Part shown: one piece after another, positions 1 to 10,805 of the stretch
How the letters are laid out: each line of letters opens with the position of its first letter
Numbering within the stretch: position 1 is the stretch's first letter
Source of the DNA: Monoplex corrugatus
Taxonomy: Eukaryota; Mollusca; Gastropoda; Littorinimorpha; Ranellidae
DNA length: 64,000 bases
Direction: 5' to 3'
Assembly (NCBI GenBank): GCA_030674185.1
Contig: JAPXFY010000015.1
Span: 18,822,989 to 18,886,988, forward strand
Position numbers and translations under genes: made by a program
Notes under the pieces: generated by a model
What the model was told of the DNA's origin: nothing
The model's database searches: none
Seen by the model: the letters and a program-made list of their open reading frames with translations, nothing else

Positions 1-55
1 TTAGCGTTTGGAGTTTGCTCAAGCGAGATTTATTGCACTAAGACAATTCTATAAG

Positions 56-310
56 CGTTCCACCTACATCTGCCAGCAATCATCTGGCAGACTCCCTGAG
101 CCTGCGTAAAAGTCTACGCGCTGGCAAGGTCTTGAAGTTGGGATAGGGGGAAATGGACGAATGAAACACTAAGCCGAAACCACAAGAATGTTGGAATCAA
201 TAAAATGGGTAGCGAATAGGTCAGTTTTCAATTCTGCAGGCTGGGAAGGCAGGGACTGAACTTGAGATAGGCAACAAGATGTTGATTCCACAGCCCTATC
301 AAAACATCGC
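56..310 (-). repeat. tRNA-like SINE copy A
   Basis: This stretch is similar over most of its length to 55893-56150: both contain the words ctgagcctgc, aacactaagccga and gcaggctggga in the same order. Read on the minus strand, the high-coordinate end resembles a tRNA B box (gttcagtccctgcc) preceded by a weak A-box-like stretch. That suggests a tRNA-derived SINE pointing left. The head is diverged, so the SINE label is an inference. Confidence 0.5.
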
Positions 311-529
311 CTTAGATTTAAAGATTAGGCCTACTTACATATTTATCACTCCTCCAAATGTGAACTTCCGTTAGGTTTGAACCAGACAACACGAATTTCT
401 GATAGGATTCGATTTACGAATCCCGACGTGTCAATTCAGTGGCGTCACATGGATTAACAGGATAACAAAAGAATCTTTATGATAATCACAGATCTGAAAT
501 CATGATCTGCAGAGATACAGTAAAACACC

Positions 530-645
530 ATCGTCATCATCATCATGGTGTTGGCGATCATGGCCCTCCACATACAGCTATCCCCTGTCGCTGCAGGTAC
601 ACCCCCCAATCTCCCCGTCTTCAGCCACCTTGCATCATAGAAGAT
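530..645 (-). mobile_element. RTE-type LINE, 3' end fragment
   Basis: The minus strand encodes a short stretch with WRAMIANTM followed by an ATG/ATGA-rich tail (the catcatcatcatgg run at 533-548). The same C-terminal words and trinucleotide tail end the RTE-like fragments at 2044 and 41790. Only the last ~35 codons remain, so this is a strongly 5'-truncated insertion. Confidence 0.55.
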
Positions 646-1436
646 AAAAATGAATCCTAGTAATTGAAGTATTGTTAAAAATAGTCCGTAGAACGTTGTC
701 GCAGCCGCAATTGTGGTGAAGGCAGTTGTGGTGAAGATAGCGACGAGGACTGTGGACTACAGGCTTATCGGCCCTTGAACACTCCCGTCTTTGAATTTAA
801 TTTTCGACGTATGTTTGATGGTGCAAAGTCACCCATGCTGTCACCTGAATGATCACATCTCCGCCAATTTTCATGTCACTTCCACCAAATTTTATGACTG
901 TCAATAAAGGATCCCGTCACAGTCCCTGAAATTTGTGGAAATTCAAAAACCAATAAATACATAAACAATAAAATCATTTCATGTTTCAAACTTTATTGGT
1001 GGTTTGAACTCATGTATGCTGTTTTTCGGTTGTTGTTTTTTTGTTCCCCCCCCCCCCCCCTAATATTACTGCCAAACATTAACAATGTGCAATTCAGCAT
1101 CATAATCACTATAGGGGGAAAAGATCAGGCAGTTTTTGAATCAACCTCAAGATTTCTCAAAGACTGTAAAATTTCTTAAAAATGAATAGTGCTTTTCCTA
1201 ATATAAAATTCAGTTACATAAACAATATTCTGAAAATGTTAGTTCTAGTGTGTTATGTCAAAGAACGCACCTTCACTGACTTGTAATCATATTTCATTTC
1301 TTGCATTTCTAATGAGCGTTTCCGTGTAATGTTTTTTCATTTATGGAACGATTTATTCATTTACTTTATGTATCTATCTGCCTGTCTATTCGTTCATCAC
1401 AAATGTTTCAATTTCTTGTATTCTCTGGGAGTTGGT
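646..1436. other. No gene recognised; AT-rich spacer with poly-C run
   Basis: No convincing reading frame, splice pair or repeat match was seen. The only marked feature is a C homopolymer of about 15 at 1046-1061. Confidence 0.4.
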
Positions 1437-1690
1437 TAAATGTAGTGTTGGCCCTGATATGGTCTAGCAGTCGGCTGGGCTAAGTAATACGAGCTACGGA
1501 TGGGCACAAGACCACAAGCAATTTAAAATTAGAACCTACGTGCATAAATTTAATTATATGAATTAAGTTCAAGTTCATATTGCTTACAGCCCAGCCGACT
1601 ACTAGAGCCATATCAGGGCTAACACCAAGTCAAAAACGACAACCAGGTTAAGACAAAAGACAACAGTTAATAACCATGCTCACCGTTAAC
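1437..1690. repeat. Family S short repeats, inverted pair
   Basis: A plus-strand copy starts at 1567 (aagttcatattgcttacag), runs through the AGCCCAGCCGACTACTAG core and ends near the ccgttaacc word at about 1690. A diverged core in the opposite orientation lies at 1450-1480. The plus copy is flanked by an ATGAATTA-like word on both sides (about 1558 and 1704), which may be a target-site duplication. The next 350 bases show nothing further. Confidence 0.55.
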
Positions 1691-2043
1691 CTTAAAATTC
1701 TGAAATGAATTATGTGAATATGGCACAGATGAAATGACAAATGAAGTAAATTTTTAGGGGTATTTCTGGATAGTTGTATGCCAAGTCAGCTCCTCTGCGA
1801 AGCACTCGTCTAAGACAGCGACTACGAACAAGTAGGCCACGTTGAGGTGACCTTTACAAAAATCCTGTCCTTGTCACCTACATTAGAATTGGTGACAGCC
1901 AAAAAGACCAGGGCGGTGGGCTTTCTATGCAGAAACTTTAGGCACTACACCACAACGTTCAGAATTGCCACCTGTACTGCAATTGTTCAACTTACGCTTG
2001 AATATCAAGCTTCAATTGTTCAGAACCATCATAAAAGAGAGAT

Positions 2044-2936
2044 ATTCATCATCATCATGGGCCTTGCCGCATAACTTTGGCGGTCATGGCCCTCCATACG
2101 GATCTATCATTTGTTGCTGCAAGTATATCTATATCTTTTACCCTTTTTGTCCCCACCCACTCTGCAAAACTAACATTTCCTCCCTGGGTCTACCTGTTGC
2201 TCCTTCTCTCTCTCTAGCTTTTCGGTTGTGCTTAGGTGCTCAAATTTCTCTTGCCTCATAAAATGTCCTAAAAATGTTGCTCATCTTTTTCTAATCTTCT
2301 TCATTAATGTTCTTTCTGTGTTTTCTTCTTTTAAAACTGTCTCGTTTGCCTTCTTTTCTGTCCATAGAACTCTTTAACAATCAATTCTTCTTATAAACAC
2401 ATTTCAACTGTCTGTTTTGTTCTGACTTTGCTTGTTAATTGTCCAAGTTTTACATTCGTTTGTATTGGTTCTATATAACACTGGAAAACTCTCTTCCTGA
2501 TATCAAATGAGAGGTAGTTGTTGGTAAGAATGCTTTTCATTTTCTTAAACGCTGGTTTAGCTGGGTCAGAGCTGCTGGATATTTCTAATATGCATCTGCT
2601 GGCTGGTGAGATGACCGTCGCTAGATACCTAAACATATCAACTTGTCTAAATGGTGTGCCATTTGATGTTATTTTACAAGAGGGGGCTTTTTTGTTTTGT
2701 TTTTATATTTTTCTGATTACCATGACTTTAGTCTTCTTACTATTTAGCTCCAGCCCTTTATTTCTGCCTTCTTTTTCTGTAAGTTTAAATTCACAAAACT
2801 TCGTAGGTCTTTTATTTTCTGCAATTAGAACGGTGTCATCTGTGTAACGAAGTTTATCATTTTTCCTCATTAGAATGGGGTCATCTGCATAACGAAAATG
2901 ATCTCTTTTCCTCCAACTTTTATCCCAGGGCACAGG
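2044..2936 (-). mobile_element. RTE-type LINE fragment with duplicated YADD segment
   Basis: Minus-strand frames from 2933 to 2391 encode parts of a non-LTR reverse transcriptase. These include a TKVMVI word after the palm domain, then YLATVIS and AFKKMKSILTN, matching the better preserved fragment at 41105-41790 (YLGTIIS, AFKKMKSILTN). The fragment ends at an ATG-rich tail (2047-2058), as RTE elements often do. The catalytic segment is present twice in a row, as RYADD and RYTDD, which suggests a local tandem duplication. Frames are broken and no endonuclease domain is visible, so this is a dead 5'-truncated copy. Confidence 0.65.
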
Positions 2937-3405
2937 AAGACACTAAGGTATTGAAACAGGTCCAATAACAAGTGGCAAAGTATGCCTCAACACTTACTTT
3001 GATAGGACGCCAAGAACCCCTACTTCTTTCAGGAACAACCTCAAGCGGGACAATCAGGAACACTGCAGGCATTGCAACAGACTACTGCAGTGATGCTGGG
3101 TCGAATCACCAATGCGTTGGCAGATACCTACATTCACACACCTTATAGTTTTAATTCTAGGAACCTAGGAGCAAACAAGAGTCCATCAAGGTATGCTGCC
3201 CTACTTTAGTTTTTCTTTTCCCAAACATTTAGTGGGCCGTCTTCTTAAGAATCTTAAAAGCAGGCTAGAGCTCTTGCAAGCATTTCCTAAGTATATTATA
3301 AATTCATACAAACCTACCTGCGGTATGACCGTTCTTTATTCTGCTTTAAAAGCAGTCATGCTTCATCTCTGGGGAGCTAAGGAGAGAACTTTGAAAAAAA
3401 CGGAT
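2937..3405. other. No gene recognised
   Basis: This is spacer between the RTE relic and a family L repeat. The 72-aa plus frame at 3193-3411 has no recognisable motif. Confidence 0.4.
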
Positions 3406-3760
3406 GAATGATCTGTTATTTTTGTTTAAAGCCCAGAGCCATGTCAGGGCTGAAACCGTTTCAAAACATACACAATTCTTCAACAACAACAACAACAAAA
3501 GGAAACGAAAATTAAGTACACATATCAATGCACTCACGCACATAATCTATGGAGATGCCCCTGGCGTTGACCACTCCATCTAATTCATCGCACATGAGAT
3601 TTAAAAACATACTAGAATAAAAATCTAAACATAACTCAGGACACTAAAACCTATAAAGACGGGCCTAAATCACCTAAAATGGCTGAAAGACAGAAATAAA
3701 ATCTAGTCAAGAAAAGACAGCCAGGACAAGAAAGAGGAACAAGTAACTTACTGAGTGAAA
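3406..3760 (+). repeat. Family L dispersed repeat
   Basis: It begins with ttgtttaaagcccagagcc, continues as a gggct...aaccgtttcaaaacataca stretch and then the landmarks aattaagtacacatatcaa and gagatgcccctgg. The same order recurs at 21387, 25688, 32826, 36617 and 39806. No coding capacity is seen. Confidence 0.6.
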
Positions 3761-5040
3761 CCATTACGAAACATCTACTACCTTAGAATCACTGCTGGAC
3801 ACATTCAGTCAGAAGCTGGCTGGGCTGTAGCCTCCACAACCTAAAACAGGTCCTTCTGTTGCTCATTTTAATGACGGTTTTTGTTGTTGTTGTTTTTTTA
3901 ATTTTAGTGATATCAGTTCAGTTTATCACAGGCCTCTCCCCTCCCTCCTCCCCTATTTCAAAACCTTGCGAGCATAGACTCTGAGAGTCTGTACGATAAC
4001 TGCTGGCAGATTTGGATGAAACACACATGAAACTGAGTGCAATGATTCCTTCTTACATAAACTCCAACTTCAAGCTTTTTACAAAAAGACCTGCTCAAGA
4101 GGAGGTAGACTACTAAGCCAACCACAGAGCCATATACATGTACATCCAGGAGGGACCAGTTGTTATCCAGGGAAAAGCTGTGTATAAAAGATGGGGCTCC
4201 GGCATCCTTGCCAGGCAGCTACAGTCTCGTGCACAAGACAGAGGCAACTTGCATAGTCTGACTACAAGGCCTAATCCAACTTAGAAAGCTGATGGCCAGG
4301 CCAGTGCCAGGGATATGAATACGAACACGATCTTTTAAAGCTTCAGGCCCTTAAGCCTATTTACACGAAGCACATGGTGGTTGGGGATGAAAAAAAAGAA
4401 AAGAAAAATAAGCATCACTCAGTTCTTTGTGACATCGATATCTATATCCCAGTATTATGACATAGGATAGAGTTAATTTTAATGTTTATCTGATCACTGA
4501 CGTTCAACATCCTCTTCACAGTCCATCACACTATTGCAACAGACTGTCTTTACAATGAATCCTGATAACTTTCATGACCAGCATCACTGGAGCAGTGCCA
4601 GGGAATGCAGGATAGCATCAGATTCAGCTCCTAAAGAAACACCTGTCCAACACCCAGTTCATCCGGATCACATGGATGAAACCATGAAAAAAAAAAAAAG
4701 CAGGAAGGCTTGGCGTCCGGGGGGCGGGGGATACATTACCTGGCAGAGTTAAGGAGCAGAACCTCTCGTTTAAGTGTTCACCCCCTGAATCTGAAGAAAC
4801 TTCACTTTGACAAGTGAAATCTGGGCATTTTGGATGCAGCTTAGTTCCTTCTTAGCTTGCTCAGCAATTGCTAAGACAACTACATGTACTTAGAAAATGG
4901 CATTACTGTTAAAGAAGAGAATTAAATATGCATGAATCATACTGACGCTTAGTTTCTTTTTGACTTGGCCATCCACAAGACCACAATCATTATAAACTGC
5001 CATTCATGTCAGAGTTCTACAGAATATATAATACAAAGTA
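3761..5040. other. Intergenic; contains a dispersed repeat at 3940-4080
   Basis: No gene is recognised. The 3940-4080 stretch (tcccctatttcaaaaccttg, then gcagatttggatgaaa and aaactccaa) is similar to 51715-51890 and marks another dispersed family. The frame at 4534-4752 is short and runs into an A homopolymer. Confidence 0.4.
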
Positions 5041-5410
5041 TGCATGAACCAAAAATACACAATAATAGAATCAGAACGCTTCTTTACTCAGGACAGAAGC
5101 AAATTTTCGGCCAACTATCCTTTGTCAAGCATATACACAAGGCAAAGAATAAATGCACAACACTTACCAAAAAGAAAAAAAAAACTAAAGTGGCCATTTT
5201 CTCCTGCCAGACTCTATGACTGGGAAGTTGTCTGCTTTTTGTTCTGGTGTGTTTTCTAAGTGTTGTGCATTTGTTCTTGTCCTTTGTATACGCTTGACAA
5301 AGGCCAGTTGGCCAAAAATGTCCATTTGTCTTGTTTTTATCAAATACGCGTTTTAATTCTAGTTTTGTTTTTTTCTGGTTAACATTTGCCTGAACGCTGG
5401 CAGTCGCTTT
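5041..5410. repeat. Family H foldback element, copy 1
   Basis: The two arms, about 5041-5165 and 5265-5400, are inverted copies of each other. Landmarks are cagaacg, ttttcggccaact, ctttgtcaagc and tgcacaacactta on the left, with their complements on the right. The arms contain a hammerhead-like word, TTGACAAAGGCCAGTTGGCC, and match arms at 37.1, 38.7, 53.3 and 54.6 kb. The last pair flanks a Penelope-like fragment, so this is probably a terminal-repeat derivative. Confidence 0.6.
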
Positions 5411-5471
5411 GATTCAGATTTCAATATGCATGCATCATGCTGAACGTTTACCATACATGCATAAAGCTTAC

Positions 5472-5696
5472 CCATAGACTGTTCTGGAGCGGCTGTCACT
5501 TTGAGTCTGGTGCTGCACTTTGACCTGGCATGCACTCCAGAAATGGCTCCTGGTTTGGCATTTACTGTTGAGTGACGCAGGCCCAACATCTGAGAATCTT
5601 TTTCTGTTAATTCATGCGCTGACAAATGAAAACATTCACAGCCATTATCTGTACAAGTCCCTATTTCCATACCTCTGGATGTTTCCTGGTCTTCTG
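5472..5696 (-). CDS. Putative exon of an unidentified gene
   Basis: I do not recognise this protein. On the minus strand an acceptor-like cctgccccctgcag precedes an open stretch of about 75 codons. It is rich in charged and polar residues (GTCTDNGCECFHLSAHELTE and following). It ends at a good donor, ATGG|GTAAGC, at 5472/5471. The frame upstream of the acceptor carries a TAG, which fits an intron there. No partner exon was found nearby, so it could be a chance frame, a relic, or one exon of a split gene. Confidence 0.25.
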
Positions 5697-6560
5697 CAGG
5701 GGGCAGGCCCTAATTCTGTTGAACTGTTGCTGTCACTGTCAAAGTTTCTGACATTTCAGATTCCTCAGCAGATGTGTTGTCCATCACTGACTTTTTTTAC
5801 TTTTCTTCTTCTTCTTGTGTATAGTCAAGTCTTCTTGATTCTTGGCTTGATAATTTTGTTGAAGCTTGTGGTAAACTACGATGTTCACTGGCTCCCCCCC
5901 CCCCCCCCCCCAAAGTCTGATACTTTGTTACAAGGAATAGAATGGTTGGACAAGTTTGAAGTTCTTGGTATAGTGCCACCATCTGTAGCTAATTGTGTTT
6001 TGTATTACCCCGGTACAGCAAATTCGTTTTTCAATGGGATGTGAATGAAGAGAAAAACAACAAGGAGTGACATAAGTGCATTTAATTTAAGCATCTGGGT
6101 GTTAGCTGAGCAGCACCGTTTTGTACTTTCTGAAGTCAGAGAAGACTCTGTGGACAGCCAGCATGGAGATGAGTGTTTTGCTGGCATCCTACGAGAGGAG
6201 ATGGCAAACAAAACCAATGCAACGAAGCTCCAAGTAGCAAGCGCGACAGACAAGAGGAAAATTGAAGAAGAAAAAAAGTGTCCTATTAAGTGTAATGCCA
6301 AGACTGCGCACACCAACAGAGATTTGAACGAGGCAGTTTTCTACCTGGACAGAAGTGGGGACCGAATTAGTGGACGAAAGTCTTTTGGGTGTAATGGAAA
6401 TCTTCAAATTCATCACTGCTCATTGAATTTGTTGTTTGTCAGCTGTAGTTTTGCATCTTAGATACAGAAAGAAAAAACAATGGCGAGAAAGGCTATGAGA
6501 CAGTGAGAAACTGGGTGTGTATAAAGAAGAAAGAGAATACGACCCAACATGGATCCTCAA
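5697..6560. other. Unassigned region with two unrecognised plus frames and a poly-C run
   Basis: Plus frames 5520-6044 and 6045-6461 are open but have no recognised domain, and the first runs through a C homopolymer (about 5885-5911). They may be part of an old element. Nothing ties them to expression. Confidence 0.25.
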
Positions 6561-6572
6561 GAGACTCACAAT

Positions 6573-7090
6573 TTAAGGCATCTGAGGGAGAAAAAAGATA
6601 ACAAATAATCTGTGCGTGATCAGAGACATACGACTAAAACATGAAACTGCATCATATAAGATGCTTAAGGTATCGTGAAGACAAGATATAAGAGTAGAAT
6701 GATTTACTGTATCAAAAGCGGCAGGCAGATCCAGGAGAGACAGCTGACATATTTGACCATCATCACTGGCAAAGAGAAGATCACTGTCTAGTTTTAAGAG
6801 AGCAGTTTCAGTACTGTAACCAGTACAGCTGGCAGACCGCAGAGAATACAACAAGTTAGGATGAAGGTGGTCCTGGAGTTGGAGAAGCACGATCTATATG
6901 TTTGTGTGAGAAAGGAATGGTAAATTGAAGGTAAGTCTTTAGTTTTTTTTAAGTTCTCTGTGTCCAGGGAAGTATTTTTGCGAAAAGGTTTCACAATATC
7001 AGTTTTTAATACAGTAGGAAAACAACCAGAACTTAGGGATTCCTTTCCAATGTATGGCAGTAAATCATAAATAACAACAGATCTAAAAGA
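6573..7090 (-). pseudogene. CR1/L2-like LINE reverse transcriptase fragment
   Basis: Two overlapping minus-strand frames carry reverse-transcriptase landmarks. In order these are a CFPTVLKT word followed by KPF, then STETALLKLDSDLL, then QLSLLDLPAAFDTVNHSTLI (the palm A motif, with D in AAFDT). The frames shift near 6850 and the conserved YADD half is missing. The fragment stops just short of the Tc1 pair. The motif spelling resembles L2/CR1 elements, but the clade is not certain. Confidence 0.6.
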
Positions 7091-7166
7091 AAAACAAAAT
7101 GTACACACGTACACATGTATATACATAGACCTACATACATTACACATACAAACATCCACACACACA
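7085..7166. repeat. Imperfect TA/CA/TG microsatellite flanking Tc1 copy 1
   Basis: This is an alternating purine-pyrimidine tract (acaca, tatatacata, cacacata). A similar tract follows the second Tc1 copy, and both elements use TA targets. Confidence 0.6.
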
Positions 7167-8787
7167 TATACTACACGTCATTATTTAAGGGCCAGGAACG
7201 TTTTTGAGTCAATTTTTGAAAGGAGAAATAACCTATTTTCTCTTACTCTTTTCTCCAATTCGTTGCCGTAACTGAATGGATAAGAGCTCAGACAACATTG
7301 CAGTTTCCTTTTGGCACGTGTTTGGGGATTTGCCGATTTGCAATGGGCGGCCCAAGGAAGACAATTTCCACACGAAATTGTCGAATCTTCAGCAGGGTCT
7401 CTCTGACGACGCAGGCAAGGTAGCGACAAAATTCGCTTTGCACGTGCAAGGCAAGCCCTTTTTGAACACTACTCCATCCAAAGTTGCCCGCAGACGAGGA
7501 TAAAAAGGACCCGTTCTTGGTTCGTTTTAACCATGCTTGCAAGACGACGGATGACGGATGAGCAGCTGGGGAGAGCCCTCGCTCTGCTTGATGAAGGCCT
7601 AGCGCAGCGGGAAGTTGCTAGACGACTTGAAGTGTCGCATTCCACAATCCAGAGACTGCTGGAGCGCTTCAATGAGACTGGAGCAGTCCAGGAAAGGCGT
7701 CACACGGGTCGACCCAGAGTAACGACAAGACAGCAAGACCGCTACCTTGCCCTCTCCGTCCTGAGGGAAAGGGCATCCACTGCGGTGACCTTGAGGGGTC
7801 AGCTGAGGGACGCAACAGGTGCTAACATCAGCTGCAGCACGGTGAGAAGACGGCTACATGAGGCAAACTTGAGGTCACGGAGACCGGCCGTCCGACCCGT
7901 GCTGTCACCGGTCAACAGAGTGCGCCGCATGACCTGGGCCAGGGAGCACGTGACCTGGACAAGGCAACAGTGGGCCCGGGTCTTGTTTTCGGATGAGTCC
8001 AGGTTCACCCTGACCTTTAACGATGGCCGGGCTCGGGTGTGGCGACGTCAAGGGGAGAGGTTCGCTGACGCCACTGTCCAAGAGCATAACCGGTACGGCG
8101 GCGGGTCGGTGATGGTGTGGGGTGGCATGAGCCGTGGTACCCGGACCCCCCTGCTCCCCATTGACGGCATCCTGAACGGGGTCCGGTACCGGGACGAGGT
8201 TCTGGCGGCCGTGGCACTGCCTGCGCTTGTGGACCTTGGTCAAGGCGCCATCTTCCAGGACGACAATGCACCTGCGCATCGAGCACGCCTTGTGACCGAC
8301 TTCCTGGAGCAGCATGAAGTCGTCCGTATGGCCTGGCCAGCGTGCTCACCTGACCTGAACCCAATTGAACACCTCTGGGATGTGCTTGGGAGGCGCATCA
8401 GGGACAACCACCCCCCACCGGGCACCCTGGCCAGGCTGGTCGACATCCTGCAGATCGAGTGGGCGGCCATCCCTCAGGACACACTCCGTACCCTTGTGGG
8501 GTCGATGCATCGGCGCTGTGAAGCATGCATCCAGGCTCGGGGCGGACACACGCGATATTGAAAACAGATTGGCCAAATCTGACACTTTCTGTTTTTTGAA
8601 AAGGGGGGGATGTTCCTTTAAATGCATGTGCTGTTCACTAATGGGTCATTGTGCTAATTTCTTTTTCCAAAACAGGTGTGGAAATGATGAAATAAAACAT
8701 AGAATCAATTCTAAACATTGTCAATTATTTCAACTTAAAATTAGAGAGGAAGGAAGAAGTGGCCCTTAAATTATGATTAGGAGTATA
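7167..8787 (+). mobile_element. Tc1-like transposon, copy 1, apparently intact
   Basis: It is bounded by imperfect 28-bp inverted repeats at 7167-7194 and 8760-8787, whose best matching inner part is ATTTAAGGGCCA. The element is 1621 bp, inside the usual Tc1/mariner size range, and carries one uninterrupted transposase gene. It sits in TA/CA-rich sequence, consistent with TA targeting. Copy 2 at 8844-10464 has exactly the same length in opposite orientation. The repeats start TATACT rather than the common CAGT, so the exact end could be two bases off. Confidence 0.85.
7533..8561 (+). CDS. Tc1/mariner-family transposase (DD34E), 342 aa
   Basis: This enzyme would cut and paste its own element at TA dinucleotides in the nucleus. 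The N-terminus has two helix-turn-helix regions of the paired type (about residues 14-50 and 86-112) joined by a GRPR linker (59-62). The catalytic core shows FSDESRF (D154), FQDDNAPAH (D244) and SPDLNPIEHLWD (E279). That leaves 34 residues between the second D and the E, which defines the DD34E Tc1 group. The GGGSVMVWGGMS glycine-rich box is present at 189-200. Length is normal for the family and there is no stop or frameshift. The start is the first ATG, about 340 bp inside the left TIR. GC content is clearly higher than in the flanking DNA, which suggests recent arrival. Confidence 0.95.
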   Translation: MLARRRMTDEQLGRALALLDEGLAQREVARRLEVSHSTIQRLLERFNETGAVQERRHTGRPRVTTRQQDRYLALSVLRERASTAVTLRGQLRDATGANISCSTVRRRLHEANLRSRRPAVRPVLSPVNRVRRMTWAREHVTWTRQQWARVLFSDESRFTLTFNDGRARVWRRQGERFADATVQEHNRYGGGSVMVWGGMSRGTRTPLLPIDGILNGVRYRDEVLAAVALPALVDLGQGAIFQDDNAPAHRARLVTDFLEQHEVVRMAWPACSPDLNPIEHLWDVLGRRIRDNHPPPGTLARLVDILQIEWAAIPQDTLRTLVGSMHRRCEACIQARGGHTRY

Positions 8788-8843
8788 TATACATACACAC
8801 ACACATATACACAGAAGCACACACACATGCATATACACATACA
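8788..8843. repeat. 56-bp TA/CA spacer between two inverted Tc1 copies
   Basis: This low-complexity tract (tatacatacacacacacata and similar) is the loop of a palindrome of about 3.3 kb. It probably represents the original microsatellite target. Confidence 0.8.
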
Positions 8844-10464
8844 TATACTCCTAATCATAATTTAAGGGCCACTTCTTCCTTCCTCTCTAATTTTAAGTTG
8901 AAATAATTGACAATGTTTAGAATTGATTCTATGTTTTATTTCATCATTTCCACACCTGTTTTGGAAAAAGAAATTAGCACAATGACCCATTAGTGAACAG
9001 CACATGCATTTAAAGGAACATCCCCCCCTTTTCAAAAAACAGAAAGTGTCAGATTTGGCCAATCTGTTTTCAATATCGCGTGTGTCCGCCCCGAGCCTGG
9101 ATGCATGCTTCACAGCGCCGATGCATCGACCCCACAAGGGTACGGAGTGTGTCCTGAGGGATGGCCGCCCACTCGATCTGCAGGATGTCGACCAGCCTGG
9201 CCAGGGTGCCCGGTGGGGGGTGGTTGTCCCTGATGCGCCTCCCGAGCACATCCCAGAGGTGTTCAATTGGGTTCAGGTCAGGTGAGCACGCTGGCCAGGC
9301 CATACGGACGACTTCATGCTGCTCCAGGAAGTCGGTCACAAGGTGTGCTCGATGCGCAGGTGCATTGTCGTCCTGGAAGATGGCGCCTTGACCAAGGTCC
9401 ACAAGCGCAGGCAGTGCCACGGCCGCCAGAACCTCGTCCCGGTACCGGACCCCGTTCAGGATGCCGTCAATGGGGAGCAGGGGGGTCCGGGTACCACGGC
9501 TCATGCCACCCCACACCATCACCGACCCGCCACCGTACCGGTTATGCTCTTGGACAGTGGCGTCAGCGAACCTCTCCCCTTGACGTCGCCACACCCGAGC
9601 CCGGCCATCGTTAAAGGTCAGGGTGAACCTGGACTCATCCGAAAACAAGACCCGGGCCCACTGTTGCCTTGTCCAGGTCACGTGCTCCCTGGCCCAGGTC
9701 ATGCGGCGCACTCTGTTGACCGGTGACAGCACGGGTCGGACGGCCGGTCTCCGTGACCTCAAGTTTGCCTCATGTAGCCGTCTTCTCACCATGCTGCAGC
9801 TGATGTTAGCACCTGTTGCGTCCCTCAGCTGACCCCTCAAGGTCACCGCAGTGGATGCCCTTTCCCTCAGGACGGAGAGGGCAAGGTAGCGGTCTTGCTG
9901 TCTTGTCGTTACTCTGGGTCGACCCGTGTGACGCCTTTCCTGGACTGCTCCAGTCTCATTGAAGCGCTCCAGCAGTCTCTGGATTGTGGAATGCGACACT
10001 TTAAGTCGTCTAGCAACTTCACGCTGCGCTAGGCCTTCATCAAGCAGAGCGAGGGCTCTCCCCCGCTGCTCATCCCTCATCCGTCGTCTTGCAAGCATGG
10101 TTAAAACGAACCAAGAACGGGTCCTTTTTATCCTCGTCTGCGGGCAACTTTGGATGGAGTAGTGTTCAAAAAGGGCTTGCCTTGCACGTGCAAAGCGAAT
10201 TTTGTCGCTACCTTGCCTGCGTCGTCAGAGAGACCCTGCTGAAGATTCGACAATTTCGTGTGGAAATTGTCTTCCTTGGGCCGCCCATTGCAAATCGGCA
10301 AATCCCCAAACACGTGCCAAAAGGAAACTGCAATGTTGTCTGAGCTCTTATCCATTCAGTTACGGCAACGAATTGGAGAAAAGAGTAAGAGAAAATAGGT
10401 TATTTCTCCTTTCAAAAATTGACTCAAAAACGTTCCTGGCCCTTCAATAATGACGTGTAGTATA
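8844..10464 (-). mobile_element. Tc1-like transposon, copy 2, inverted
   Basis: It has the same 1621-bp length and the same ends (8844-8871 and 10437-10464) as copy 1, but lies on the other strand. The two copies form a near-perfect inverted repeat. Only scattered substitutions were seen, for example cttcaataatg at the outer end where copy 1 implies cttaaataatg. Both copies look young and potentially active. Confidence 0.85.
9070..10098 (-). CDS. Tc1/mariner-family transposase (DD34E), second copy, 342 aa
   Basis: This is the same protein as the copy at 7533-8561, with five replacements that I can see: T8R, L12R, E33K, T103M and R252H. The catalytic triad D154, D244 and E279 and the GRPR linker are unchanged, and the frame is fully open. 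Three of the changes (T8R, L12R, E33K) lie in the N-terminal DNA-binding part and could alter binding rather than catalysis. The pair is convergent. Read-through transcription from either side would give RNA able to fold back on the other copy, a possible source of dsRNA or piRNA (inference). Confidence 0.95.
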   Translation of the reverse strand: MLARRRMRDEQRGRALALLDEGLAQREVARRLKVSHSTIQRLLERFNETGAVQERRHTGRPRVTTRQQDRYLALSVLRERASTAVTLRGQLRDATGANISCSMVRRRLHEANLRSRRPAVRPVLSPVNRVRRMTWAREHVTWTRQQWARVLFSDESRFTLTFNDGRARVWRRQGERFADATVQEHNRYGGGSVMVWGGMSRGTRTPLLPIDGILNGVRYRDEVLAAVALPALVDLGQGAIFQDDNAPAHRAHLVTDFLEQHEVVRMAWPACSPDLNPIEHLWDVLGRRIRDNHPPPGTLARLVDILQIEWAAIPQDTLRTLVGSMHRRCEACIQARGGHTRY

Positions 10465-10805
10465 TATACACACACAAACATGTATATGTGTGCATATATA
10501 TAGATCTCTCTTCCCCCCCCCCCCTCTCTACATACATATACACACATATATAAATACACATATATCTGCGTGTGTGTGTGTGTGCGCGCGCGCGCTTGTG
10601 TGTATAGTTGTGTGTGTGTGCGTTTGTGTTTATGTGTGGTTTGTGTGTGTATGGAGTGTGTGTGTGTGTAGTCATGTGGCGTTGTGGTGTGTGTACACAT
10701 GTATAGTGTGTAGTGTGTGTAGTCATGTGACATGGTGTGTGTGTGTGTGTGTGCGTGTGTGTAGTGTGTTGTATGGGTGTGTGTGTGCGCGTGCATGCGT
10801 ATGTA
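10465..10805. repeat. Complex (TG)n/(TA)n microsatellite
   Basis: TATA/CACA-rich sequence, a C run at 10514-10526 and a long imperfect (TG)n tract to about 10800. HTHT/CVCV-type open frames on both strands here are translated microsatellite. Confidence 0.9.

Noticed and set aside
7905..8364. Antisense frames of 115-136 aa inside both Tc1 copies
   Set aside because: They mirror each other in the two copies and are shadows of the GC-rich transposase gene.
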